Part shown: one piece after another, positions 1 to 5,187 of the stretch
How positions within the stretch are numbered: the stretch's first letter is position 1
Layout: each line of letters begins with the position of its first letter
Made by a program: the position numbers and the translations under genes
Assembly: GCA_040773385.1 (NCBI GenBank)
Contig: JAXGWH010000040.1
Coordinates: forward strand, 1 to 12,950
Length of the DNA stretch: 12,950 bases
Direction of reading: 5' to 3'
From: Aeriscardovia sp040773385
GTDB taxonomy: Bacteria; Actinomycetota; Actinomycetes; Actinomycetales; Bifidobacteriaceae
Notes under the pieces: generated by a model
Database searches by the model: none
What the model was told of the DNA's origin: nothing
Seen by the model: the letters and a program-made list of their open reading frames with translations, nothing else

Positions 1-3
1 CCG

Positions 4-77
4 TGCCCCCTGTGGGACTCGAACCCACAACCCACGACTTAAAAGGACGCTGCTCTAACCAATTGAGCTAAAGGGGC
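4..77 (-). tRNA. tRNA-Lys (anticodon UUU)
   Basis: Read on the minus strand this folds as a 74-nt cloverleaf. The acceptor arms are GCCCCTT and AGGGGGC with one G-U pair, the D-stem is GCTC/GAGC, the T-arm is GTGGG-TTCGAGT-CCCAC, and the discriminator is A. The anticodon loop CTTTTAA gives anticodon UUU, hence lysine. The CCA end is not encoded (the next bases are CGG). The anticodon stem GCGTC/GTCGT contains a U-U mismatch, a tolerated variation. The 5' end lies only 7 bp after the stop of the upstream acetyltransferase gene on the same strand, so its promoter must be inside that gene or it is processed from a shared transcript. Confidence 0.96.
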
Positions 78-84
78 GACCTTC

Positions 85-885
85 CTAGTGTACGGCGTCG
101 TCGGACAGTGCGACAGTCTCCTGGCTGCCACGGCCAGCTGACCTCGTGTCGAGCAGCCACGCCTGTTCGACGATCCGCCCGTTGTCCTCGGATTGGATCT
201 GGCCGGTGGGACGGAAGCCAAGATGACGGTAAAACCTCTGCGCGGCGGTGTTGCGATCCTGTACCCAGAGCATTACGCGCGCCGGATCACCGGCCCGCCG
301 CATGGCCTCACGGAAGAGCCGGGTGCCGATGCCCCTGTGCTGGTAGCGGTCCAGCAGATAGATCGCCGCCAGCTCGACGGGCGGGGCAGGCGCAACTCCA
401 GCAGACGGGACGGCCGTTGTCCCGTCATCGGACGCGCCCCGCACGGCGTTTCCTGTAGACGGAGCCGCAACGGAAGGATCCACGAACGGCGGGCGCGGCG
501 TATCGACCCACTCCGCATAACCGATCACGCGGGGACCGGCGAAAGCGAGCAGACAGCGGTCGAAATCGTGGTGGCGCAACGTCACGTTTTTGGCGAAGTC
601 GGCGCTGACGAGCTGCAGCAGCGGCACGGGCAGAAGACCGCGGTAGGTCTGCCGCCACGTCTGAGAGTGCACCCACGCCTTCTGGTCGAGATCAGCCTGC
701 GTGAGGGTGCGGAACGTGAGCGGAAAATCGCCTGTTCCCACCTCGCCGGCGGACGGCAGCACGCCGAACGTGCGGTCGAGATAGAGCGCGAGGCTGTCAC
801 GCTTGCCGTCCCACGGCATCAGCGGTGACGACGACACATGCGTGTCCCTGTCATGCAGACGGTCACCTTCTGCTTTTCTCGCCAT
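85..885 (-). CDS. GNAT-family N-acetyltransferase
   Basis: A 266-residue cytosolic acetyl-CoA-dependent N-acetyltransferase of unknown substrate. The acetyl-CoA pyrophosphate-binding motif A is QHRGIG (residues 182-187), after the beta-strand AAIYLL (173-178). Motif B appears as NTAAQRFYRHLGF (212-224). An N-terminal extension (1-55) precedes the GNAT fold, and a low-complexity Pro/Ala/Ser/Gly segment (about 130-170) is inserted before the motif A strand; such inserts are unusual in a compact domain. The start is the ATG at 885, which has AGGAGGT seven bases upstream; an in-frame start at 942 has no such site. It runs divergently from rpmE2, with weak -10-like TAGAAT at 957-952. The stop is TAG, 7 bp before tRNA-Lys. 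The fold assignment is firm; the substrate is unknown. Confidence 0.85.
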   Translation of the reverse strand: MARKAEGDRLHDRDTHVSSSPLMPWDGKRDSLALYLDRTFGVLPSAGEVGTGDFPLTFRTLTQADLDQKAWVHSQTWRQTYRGLLPVPLLQLVSADFAKNVTLRHHDFDRCLLAFAGPRVIGYAEWVDTPRPPFVDPSVAAPSTGNAVRGASDDGTTAVPSAGVAPAPPVELAAIYLLDRYQHRGIGTRLFREAMRRAGDPARVMLWVQDRNTAAQRFYRHLGFRPTGQIQSEDNGRIVEQAWLLDTRSAGRGSQETVALSDDAVH

Positions 886-892
886 TGACGGT

Positions 893-899
893 ACCTCCT
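893..899 (-). promoter_or_regulatory. Ribosome binding site of the GNAT gene
   Basis: The minus strand reads AGGAGGT, then seven bases, then ATG at 885. A near-perfect anti-Shine-Dalgarno match at good spacing fixes the start 19 codons downstream of the longest possible ORF start. Confidence 0.85.
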
Positions 900-1040
900 C
901 TGTCGGAATCCAGGACGGATGATCCCCGATTCGCCCCGTCACGGCATGAATATTCTATATTGAACGGCGCCTCGCCCTCCGCATGCCGATTGTCCCATAA
1001 GGCCTCCCGCCCTGTGCCGCAAGGCGCCGTACGCTCTCGG

Positions 1041-1049
1041 TGGTATAAA
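1041..1049 (+). promoter_or_regulatory. Extended -10 promoter of rpmE2
   Basis: The sequence TGG-TATAAA fits the extended -10 pattern TGn-TATAAT with one mismatch. No TTGACA-like -35 lies about 17 bp upstream, as is usual for extended -10 promoters. The predicted transcription start is near 1055-1057, the left edge of the dyad described next. This is a sequence-based call only. Confidence 0.55.
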
Positions 1050-1055
1050 GTAAAG

Positions 1056-1078
1056 TTGTAAAAGTACGTACTTTACAA
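1056..1078 (+). promoter_or_regulatory. Dyad operator candidate in front of rpmE2
   Basis: Seven-base arms TTGTAAA and TTTACAA flank a 9-bp centre that holds the palindrome GTACGTAC. The dyad covers the predicted transcription start and ends directly before the AAGAAGG ribosome binding site. In many actinobacteria type B L31 is repressed by Zur, but this dyad does not resemble the actinobacterial Zur sites I know, so the regulator is left open. As RNA it could also form a small hairpin near the ribosome binding site. Confidence 0.5.
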
Positions 1079-1089
1079 AGAAGGTTGCC

Positions 1090-1374
1090 ATGAAGAAGGA
1101 TATCCATCCTGAGTATGGCCCGGTCGTCTTCCGCGACCGCACGGCCAACTTCCAGTTTCTGACGTACACCACGCTCGTCTCCGACAAGCGTCGTCTGGGC
1201 GATCAGACCATCGAGTGGGAGGACGGCAAGACCTACCCGCTCTATGATGTCGACACCTCCTCCGCCTCGCACCCGTTCTACACGGGCAAGCGCACCGTGC
1301 TCGACACCGCCGGCCAGGTCTCCAAGTTCGAGGCCCGTTACGGCAAGCGCAAGAGCGCCAAGGCTGCCAAGTGA
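1090..1374 (+). CDS. rpmE2: 50S ribosomal protein L31 type B
   Basis: A 94-residue protein of the large ribosomal subunit. It opens with MKKDIHPEYGPVVFRD and contains TYPLYDVDTSSASHPFYTG and the basic tail RYGKRKSAKAAK, all typical of type B L31. It has no cysteine, so it lacks the zinc-binding motif of type A L31; such C-minus paralogues usually serve when zinc is scarce. AAGAAGG sits five bases before the ATG. It is transcribed alone: the GNAT gene diverges upstream, and a strong terminator follows about 110 bp downstream. Family identity is secure. Whether a zinc-binding L31 also exists in this genome cannot be seen here. Confidence 0.96.
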   Translation: MKKDIHPEYGPVVFRDRTANFQFLTYTTLVSDKRRLGDQTIEWEDGKTYPLYDVDTSSASHPFYTGKRTVLDTAGQVSKFEARYGKRKSAKAAK

Positions 1375-1378
1375 GGAA

Positions 1379-1421
1379 GTGACGCTTCTGTCGTCACCTC
1401 AGGCCGTCTGACAGGCGGCCT
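1379..1421 (+). other. Two consecutive hairpins in the rpmE2 3' region
   Basis: Just after the rpmE2 stop, GTGACG (1379-1384) pairs with CGTCAC (1392-1397). Next, AGGCCGTC (1401-1408) pairs with GGCGGCCT (1414-1421) over a five-base loop. Neither is followed by a T-run, so they are not classic terminators; they may protect the mRNA 3' end or assist the terminator further downstream. Confidence 0.4.
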
Positions 1422-1486
1422 GCCCTGCTCGCTGATGGCACCGTTCCGGCCGGACGGTCTATCGGCTGAAAGCAGGAAAAGTCATC

Positions 1487-1529
1487 AAATCCCGGGAACG
1501 ATCCATGGAACCGTTTTCGGGATTTTTGT
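1487..1529 (+). terminator. Rho-independent terminator of rpmE2
   Basis: The arm ATCCCGGGAACG (1489-1500) pairs with CGTTTTCGGGAT (1512-1523) over 12 bp, including two G-U pairs, and flanking A/T bases lengthen the stem. The loop is 11 bases. The right arm runs directly into TTTTTGT. It ends the rpmE2 transcript and separates it from the acetyltransferase pseudogene. Confidence 0.8.
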
Positions 1530-1534
1530 ATCCG

Positions 1535-1556
1535 GCACAGGGATAGCACAGGGATA
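1535..1556 (+). repeat. Tandem 11-bp direct repeat
   Basis: GCACAGGGATA occurs twice back to back, at 1535-1545 and 1546-1556, between the rpmE2 terminator and the acetyltransferase pseudogene. One helical turn per copy is compatible with protein binding, but no function is shown. Confidence 0.5.
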
Positions 1557-1604
1557 TCTGGCCAATCTGACCGGCGACGATATCCGGCGCAGAGACAGGC
1601 AAGA

Positions 1605-1626
1605 GGGATCCGGCATAAAGGATCCC
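1605..1626 (+). promoter_or_regulatory. Inverted repeat in the acetyltransferase leader
   Basis: GGGATCC (1605-1611) and GGATCCC (1620-1626) form a perfect 7-bp dyad around the AT-rich spacer GGCATAAA. It ends about 40 bp before the pseudogene start codon, in the position of an operator or leader hairpin. No convincing -35/-10 pair was found beside it. Confidence 0.35.
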
Positions 1627-1664
1627 GACGCGCAGAAAGAGACAGAAAGAGGCAGAAGGACATC

Positions 1665-2327
1665 ATGGATTTCCGGGAAGCACGGCTGAAGTCCGGCAGG
1701 CTCTACATCGCCCAGGATCCCCGCTTCGCGCAGGCGAACCGGCTTAAATACCGTCTGCTCGACAAGATCAATGCGCTGCCCGGCGAGGCGATCGACGAGC
1801 GGATGGCCCTGTTCCGCGAGCTGTTCGGCTCGCTGGGCGAGGGAAGCTATGTGAAGCCCCTGTTTTACTGCGATTACGGCTCCAATATCCATGTGGGCAA
1901 AAACTTCTATATGAACGCGGGCGGGACGATCCTCGATGTGGTCGACGTCACCATCGGCGATGACGTGTTCATCGGCCCGAACGTGGGAATCTAGCCGCCC
2001 TACCACCCCACCGTCGCCTCCGTGCGCAACAGGGCGCTCGAAGGCGGCAGGCCCATCACCATCGGCAGCAATGTGTGGATCGGCGGGGGCGCGACCATCT
2101 GTCCGGATGTGACCATCGGCAGCAATGTGGTGGTCGGCGCGGGGGCCGTGGTCACCAAGGATATTCCCGACAACAGCGTGGCGGTCGGCGTGCCGGCCCG
2201 CGTGATCCACACCCTCGGCGAGGCCGACGAGCGGCACTGGAAGGCCGAGGAGGACGACTATCTGGCCGCGCGGACGTCGTGGATCGAGCGGTACGGCAGC
2301 CTGGAGGCGGACGGCGAGCTCGACTGA
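1665..2327 (+). pseudogene. Maltose/galactoside-type O-acetyltransferase, interrupted by TAG
   Basis: A left-handed beta-helix (hexapeptide) sugar O-acetyltransferase in one reading frame of 221 codons, including the stop, with a nonsense codon TAG at 1992-1994 (codon 110). The first part holds the N-terminal Mac-type helices (YIAQDPRFAQANRLKYRLLD) and the first hexapeptide turns (IGDDVFIGPNVGI). After the TAG the same frame continues with PPYHP, which carries the catalytic histidine, then the turns ITIGSNVWIGGGATICPDVTIG and the C-terminal GVPARVI. The start ATG at 1665 is supported by AGAAGGA five bases upstream. The truncated 109-residue product lacks the catalytic histidine and half the helix. 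A restart at GTG 2022 has no Shine-Dalgarno. TAG is one base from TAC/TAT (Tyr), common at this site, so a point mutation or sequencing error is the simplest explanation. Confidence 0.85.
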
Positions 2328-3025
2328 CCGGCCGACGTGGGCGGCAGGTCAAGCAGGTGGGGGCCGTCACCACGCAGCGGGTCGAGCAGGTGCGGGCCGT
2401 CGCCCTTGAGCGGCGCCACCTCATGGCTCGCGAGCACGGCCGCCTGCTCCCCCGCCGCCGGCCGCACGGCAGGGAAAATCTCACGACCGCGGACGGTCCG
2501 GTCAAGCCACGGGTCAATCAGCCCGTCCGGGACGATGACCGGCATGCGGTTGTGGACCTGCGCCGCACGGCCGAGGGCGTCGCGCGTGAGGATCGTCGTG
2601 GTGAGCGTCCACCGGCCGGTGGCCGGATCCCGCCACCACGAGCACAGGCCGGCGAGCCAGAGGATATTGTTTTGCGCGGTGAAATACCACGGCTTGTGCC
2701 GGCTGTCCCACTCGTAATAACCGCTGGCCGGCAGAATCGCGCGGAAACCGTCGGCCGCCGCACGGTAGGTCGGCCGTACGAGCGCCGTCTCGCTGCGCGC
2801 GTTGAACGTAGGAAAATCCAGATGAAGGCTGGGGGCTGAGGGCGGGACGAGCGACCAGTAGGCGGGCGCGAGGCGTCGGGCACCGTCCCTGCCCTGCACG
2901 GCGACGGCCACCGTCTGCGTGGGGGCGATATTCCACGACGGGCCGGGAAGCCCCGGCACAAGGTCGGCATCGAGCCGGTAGCCGATGGCCTGGTCGTCCC
3001 AGAACGCCGCGAATCTGCCGCACAT
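2258..3025 (-). CDS. SRAP-domain abasic-site DNA-protein crosslink protein (YedK/HMCES family)
   Basis: A 255-residue SOS-response-associated peptidase family protein. Family members cross-link covalently to abasic sites in single-stranded DNA through Cys2 and shield them during replication. The key residues are present at the E. coli YedK spacing: Cys2 (MCGRF), Asn75 (FNARSE), Glu105 (YYEW) and His158 (VHNRMPV). The start is the ATG at 3025, not the in-frame GTG before it, because cysteine must become residue 1 after Met removal; AGGAGG lies four bases upstream. The C-terminal 55 residues are odd: an 11-residue unit GDGPHLLDPLR/GDGPHLLDLPP is duplicated, followed by a Ser/Arg-rich tail running 70 bp into the 3' end of the convergent pseudogene. 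No LexA box (CGAACNNNNGTTCG) was found upstream. Confidence 0.92.
   Translation of the reverse strand: MCGRFAAFWDDQAIGYRLDADLVPGLPGPSWNIAPTQTVAVAVQGRDGARRLAPAYWSLVPPSAPSLHLDFPTFNARSETALVRPTYRAAADGFRAILPASGYYEWDSRHKPWYFTAQNNILWLAGLCSWWRDPATGRWTLTTTILTRDALGRAAQVHNRMPVIVPDGLIDPWLDRTVRGREIFPAVRPAAGEQAAVLASHEVAPLKGDGPHLLDPLRGDGPHLLDLPPTSAGQSSSPSASRLPYRSIHDVRAAR
2347..2412 (-). repeat. 33-bp tandem duplication at the SRAP C-terminus
   Basis: Two adjacent 33-bp units (2347-2379 and 2380-2412) share most bases, including GGTC-AGCAGGTG-GGGCCGTC on the plus strand. In frame with the SRAP gene they encode two 11-residue copies of GDGPHLLD plus three residues. The length preserves the frame, so it extended the protein without breaking it. 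Confidence 0.7.
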
Positions 3026-3027
3026 CA

Positions 3028-3035
3028 CCCCTCCT
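3028..3035 (-). promoter_or_regulatory. Ribosome binding site of the SRAP gene
   Basis: The minus strand reads AGGAGGGG, with AGGAGG four bases before the ATG at 3025. It supports the start that places the catalytic cysteine at position 2. Confidence 0.7.
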
Positions 3036-3223
3036 CGGCCGAACTTTTCTCGTCTCCAAGCCTATCCGGTCCCTCTCGGTGATCTCTGTGAAATAACCCC
3101 GCGCCTACACTGGGAGCGTCACAGAACCAGTACGAGGAATGCCAAAAACGGGTACCGGCAAAAAGCCACCGCCGGAACCGGCGTCACAGCACTCCGCATA
3201 ACCGTCATCGCAAGGAGGCCGCA

Positions 3224-3499
3224 ATGTACACATCCAAGATCTTCATCGTCGCCAAGGTGCTCAAGGACGACAAGGGCCACGAGCACAAGGTGCTCGCCGG
3301 CGTGGCGGAGTCCTTGGGCGAGGCGATCTACCTCATCCATGAGGACGATCCGACCACGGACATCAACAATCTCGTCTCGCACGGCTCCCACTGGGAGTTC
3401 GGCGCGGAGCGGTTCGATTTCACGCTGCCGCTCAACGATTCGTACCTCATCTACCGCGTGGAGGTCGGCAAGCCGCTCGACCCGCTGCTCACCGAGTGA
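3224..3499 (+). CDS. Hypothetical protein (91 residues)
   Basis: I do not recognise this family. It is a real-looking gene: a perfect AAGGAGG lies five bases before the ATG, and codon use matches its neighbours. The protein is soluble and acidic, with no signal peptide or membrane segment. It begins with a hydrophobic strand-like stretch (SKIFIVAKVL, 4-13) and a charged KDDKGHEHK turn, then ESLGEAIYLIHEDDP, and ends in YLIYRVEVGKPLDPLLTE. The alternation suggests a small alpha/beta fold. It sits between SRAP (divergent, 198 bp upstream) and a LacI gene (convergent, 12 bp between stop codons). A -10-like TACACT lies near 3104 but without a good -35. Nothing here indicates its role. Confidence 0.75.
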   Translation: MYTSKIFIVAKVLKDDKGHEHKVLAGVAESLGEAIYLIHEDDPTTDINNLVSHGSHWEFGAERFDFTLPLNDSYLIYRVEVGKPLDPLLTE

Positions 3500-3514
3500 G
3501 CGTCCCGCCGCTCA
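3497..3514. terminator. Small hairpin joining two convergent stop codons
   Basis: TGAGCG (3497-3502) pairs with CGCTCA (3509-3514) over a 6-base loop. The outer three bases of each arm are the TGA stop codons of the 91-residue protein and of the LacI regulator. There is no T-run on either strand. A second hairpin, GCCCGG/CCGGGC at 3523-3540, follows. It may weakly separate the two transcripts, but it is not a standard terminator. Confidence 0.3.
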
Positions 3515-4606
3515 GTCGTCCTGCCCGGGCGCATCCGGGCGTGTTGTGCCACGCGCGATGACCGAGGCGGTCGTCATGAGCGTGGCCGGCGATGTCACGC
3601 TTCCCTCGATCTGGCCGATAAGGCGGGTGACCGCCGTCTCGCTGATCCAGCCGATCTGCGAATCGACGGTGGTGAGGGCCGGGTGCAGATATTTGGATTC
3701 ATAAATGTCATCAAAGCCCATGAGCTGCACGTCGTCCGGCACGGACAGCCCGGCGGCCTCGAGCGCGGCGAGCGCACCGATGGCGAGCGAATCGTTGAGG
3801 GCGAGCACCGCATCGAACGGCACAGACCCGATGAGCCGGGAGGTGACGGCCGAACCATTGCCGATGGTCCACTCGTAACCGGTCGTGGGTATGAGCCGCG
3901 GGTCAGGCGTCCAACCGACACGGTCCGCCTCCGCCAGCACGCCGTGGAGCCTCAGCTCGGCGTTGCCCTCGCTCACGAGCCTCAGCTCGGCGGGGTTGAA
4001 ATCCTTGTGGGAGCCGATGACGGCGATCCTGCGGGCCCCGTGCCCCAGCAGGTAGCGCACCGCCTGCGCCGCGTTCGCCATATCGTCCGTCTCGATATGG
4101 TCGATGCGCCCGAACGTGTCGCGAGAACCGAGCGCGACCACCGGGTAGTCCACCGAGAAATCACGTGGCTTGAAGCGTGTCGTCTCATCAAGGGAGATGA
4201 GCAGACCGTCCGAGAGCGAGTCGTTGAAGTCGCGCAGGAGGGCTCGTGCGTCGGAGGGCGTGCCGACCCCGTAGGTGCGGATGAGCACCGTGTAATTGTG
4301 CCGATGGGCTGCGGCGATGACGGCTTCCGCGAGCTCGGCGAGGTAAGGCGCGGTGAGCATGGGCAGGGCGAGGGTGAGGTTGCGGGTGCGCCCGCGCTTG
4401 AGATTGCTGGCGGCGGCGTTGCGCTTGTAGCCGAGGTCGTGGATGACGCGCTTGACCGTCCGGCGCGTTTTGGCGGACATGCGCCCGTCGTCGTTGAGGA
4501 CGTTCGAGGCGGTCTTGACGGAGACACCGGCGATCCGTGCCACGTCCTTGAGCGTGACCCGTCCGGCTTTTCCTGTGCCGGCCATGACTGCCTGTCTTTT
4601 CTCCAT
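3512..4606 (-). CDS. LacI-family transcriptional regulator
   Basis: A 364-residue DNA-binding repressor or activator that responds to a small ligand, usually a sugar. The N-terminal helix-turn-helix is VTLKDVARIAGVSVKTASNVLN (residues 17-38), followed by the family-typical SAKTRRTVKRVIHDLGYKRN and the hinge region NAAASNLKRG (63-72). The rest is a periplasmic-binding-protein-like sensor domain with the usual GFDDIYESKYLHPALTTV near the C-terminus. The ATG at 4606 gives the longest form; its upstream site is weak. A second in-frame ATG at 4585 is preceded by AAGGCAGG five bases away and may be the true start, removing seven residues. Likely targets are its own divergent region or the rhamnosidase gene 7 kb away, by inference only. 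The effector is unknown. Confidence 0.93.
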   Translation of the reverse strand: MEKRQAVMAGTGKAGRVTLKDVARIAGVSVKTASNVLNDDGRMSAKTRRTVKRVIHDLGYKRNAAASNLKRGRTRNLTLALPMLTAPYLAELAEAVIAAAHRHNYTVLIRTYGVGTPSDARALLRDFNDSLSDGLLISLDETTRFKPRDFSVDYPVVALGSRDTFGRIDHIETDDMANAAQAVRYLLGHGARRIAVIGSHKDFNPAELRLVSEGNAELRLHGVLAEADRVGWTPDPRLIPTTGYEWTIGNGSAVTSRLIGSVPFDAVLALNDSLAIGALAALEAAGLSVPDDVQLMGFDDIYESKYLHPALTTVDSQIGWISETAVTRLIGQIEGSVTSPATLMTTASVIARGTTRPDAPGQDD

Positions 4607-4957
4607 CAGTCTGCCCGCCCTTCCGCCGCAGTCATCGTCAAAAATTAATTCATCGATAGACCAATTTCTTCCCTATCGTCAGTACTATTTTACTCTTTTA
4701 AAGTACTTTTATTGATTCACTCTGCACCTGTTCTGCCACATGTCCGGCGACAAAACGGCCATCAGGGCAGACACGGAGGTTCCGCCGTCGGTCAGGTCCG
4801 TCCATCGATTTCACATAAGATATTTAACATAAACATATTGCATATTGATCTGATATCAGCGGACACTCGACGGATGTCCATAAAAGATCAATCCGGCAAC
4901 AGCACCGACGATCTCCGACGGCTCTGCCTTTTCTTCGACCGCCTGACGGGACTGGGT

Positions 4958-4994
4958 AAAAAATAAAAAGAGACGGGGAGAGAAACCCCGTCTC
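4958..4994 (-). terminator. Orphan rho-independent terminator (minus strand)
   Basis: GAGACGGGG (4970-4978) and CCCCGTCTC (4986-4994) form a perfect 9-bp stem with a 7-base loop. Only the minus strand has a U-tract: reading leftward the stem is followed by TTTTTATTTTTTA. The plus strand has no T-run after the stem. It therefore ends a leftward transcript, yet the next gene to its right, the permease, is on the plus strand. It implies an unannotated minus-strand RNA starting between about 5000 and the permease start, or it is a relic of a lost gene. Confidence 0.75.
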
Positions 4995-5110
4995 CTGAGA
5001 GAAGAAAGTTCAGTTATCGCAGGAATAGACACCTGTGGCAACTCACAAGAGCTGCAACCGATTGATACTATAGTCACCTTTCACGGACACGGAACAGTCA
5101 TTTTTATCTG

Positions 5111-5137
5111 TCGATTGCACTGATATCGATTGCATTG
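5111..5137 (+). repeat. Direct repeat upstream of the permease
   Basis: TCGATTGCA followed by C or T and then TG occurs at 5111-5122 and again at 5126-5137, a 15-bp period. A related CGATTGATA lies at 5059. These are possible regulator half-sites in the permease leader; no regulator is assigned. Confidence 0.4.
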
Positions 5138-5187
5138 GGCCGCACCCCGGGATTCCCTGTTCCGCGTGCATGGGCACAATTGGAACC

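Larger units (their letters stand above)
4607..5187. other. 580-bp intergenic region with short palindromes, no certain gene
   Basis: It lies between the LacI gene and the first permease, which diverge from it, and is AT-richer than its surroundings. Visible elements are CGATAG (4654-4659) inverted against CTATCG (4673-4678); the palindromes AATTAATT (4643-4650), AAAGTACTTT (4700-4709) and CTGATATCAG (4850-4859); two AGTACT boxes 21 bp apart (4681 and 4702); and ATCGAT at 4652, 4804 and 5125. A minus-strand terminator is at 4958-4994. An extended -10-like TGA-TACTAT at 5063-5071 could serve the permease. A 30-codon plus-strand ORF (4874-4966) and a 42-codon minus-strand ORF (5043-5171) exist, but neither has a good ribosome binding site. 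Confidence 0.6.

Noticed and set aside
1056..1078. Canonical Zur box before rpmE2
   Set aside because: The function would fit, but the sequence does not match the actinobacterial Zur consensus known to me, so it is only listed as an unassigned dyad.
3119..3391. 90-codon minus-strand ORF opposite the 91-residue protein
   Set aside because: It has no ribosome binding site and overlaps the better supported plus-strand gene.
4874..4966. 30-codon plus-strand ORF ending at the orphan terminator
   Set aside because: It has no Shine-Dalgarno, and the terminator works only on the other strand.
4856..5077. 73-codon minus-strand ORF across the orphan terminator
   Set aside because: It reads through the hairpin and U-tract, which coding sequence would not be expected to do.
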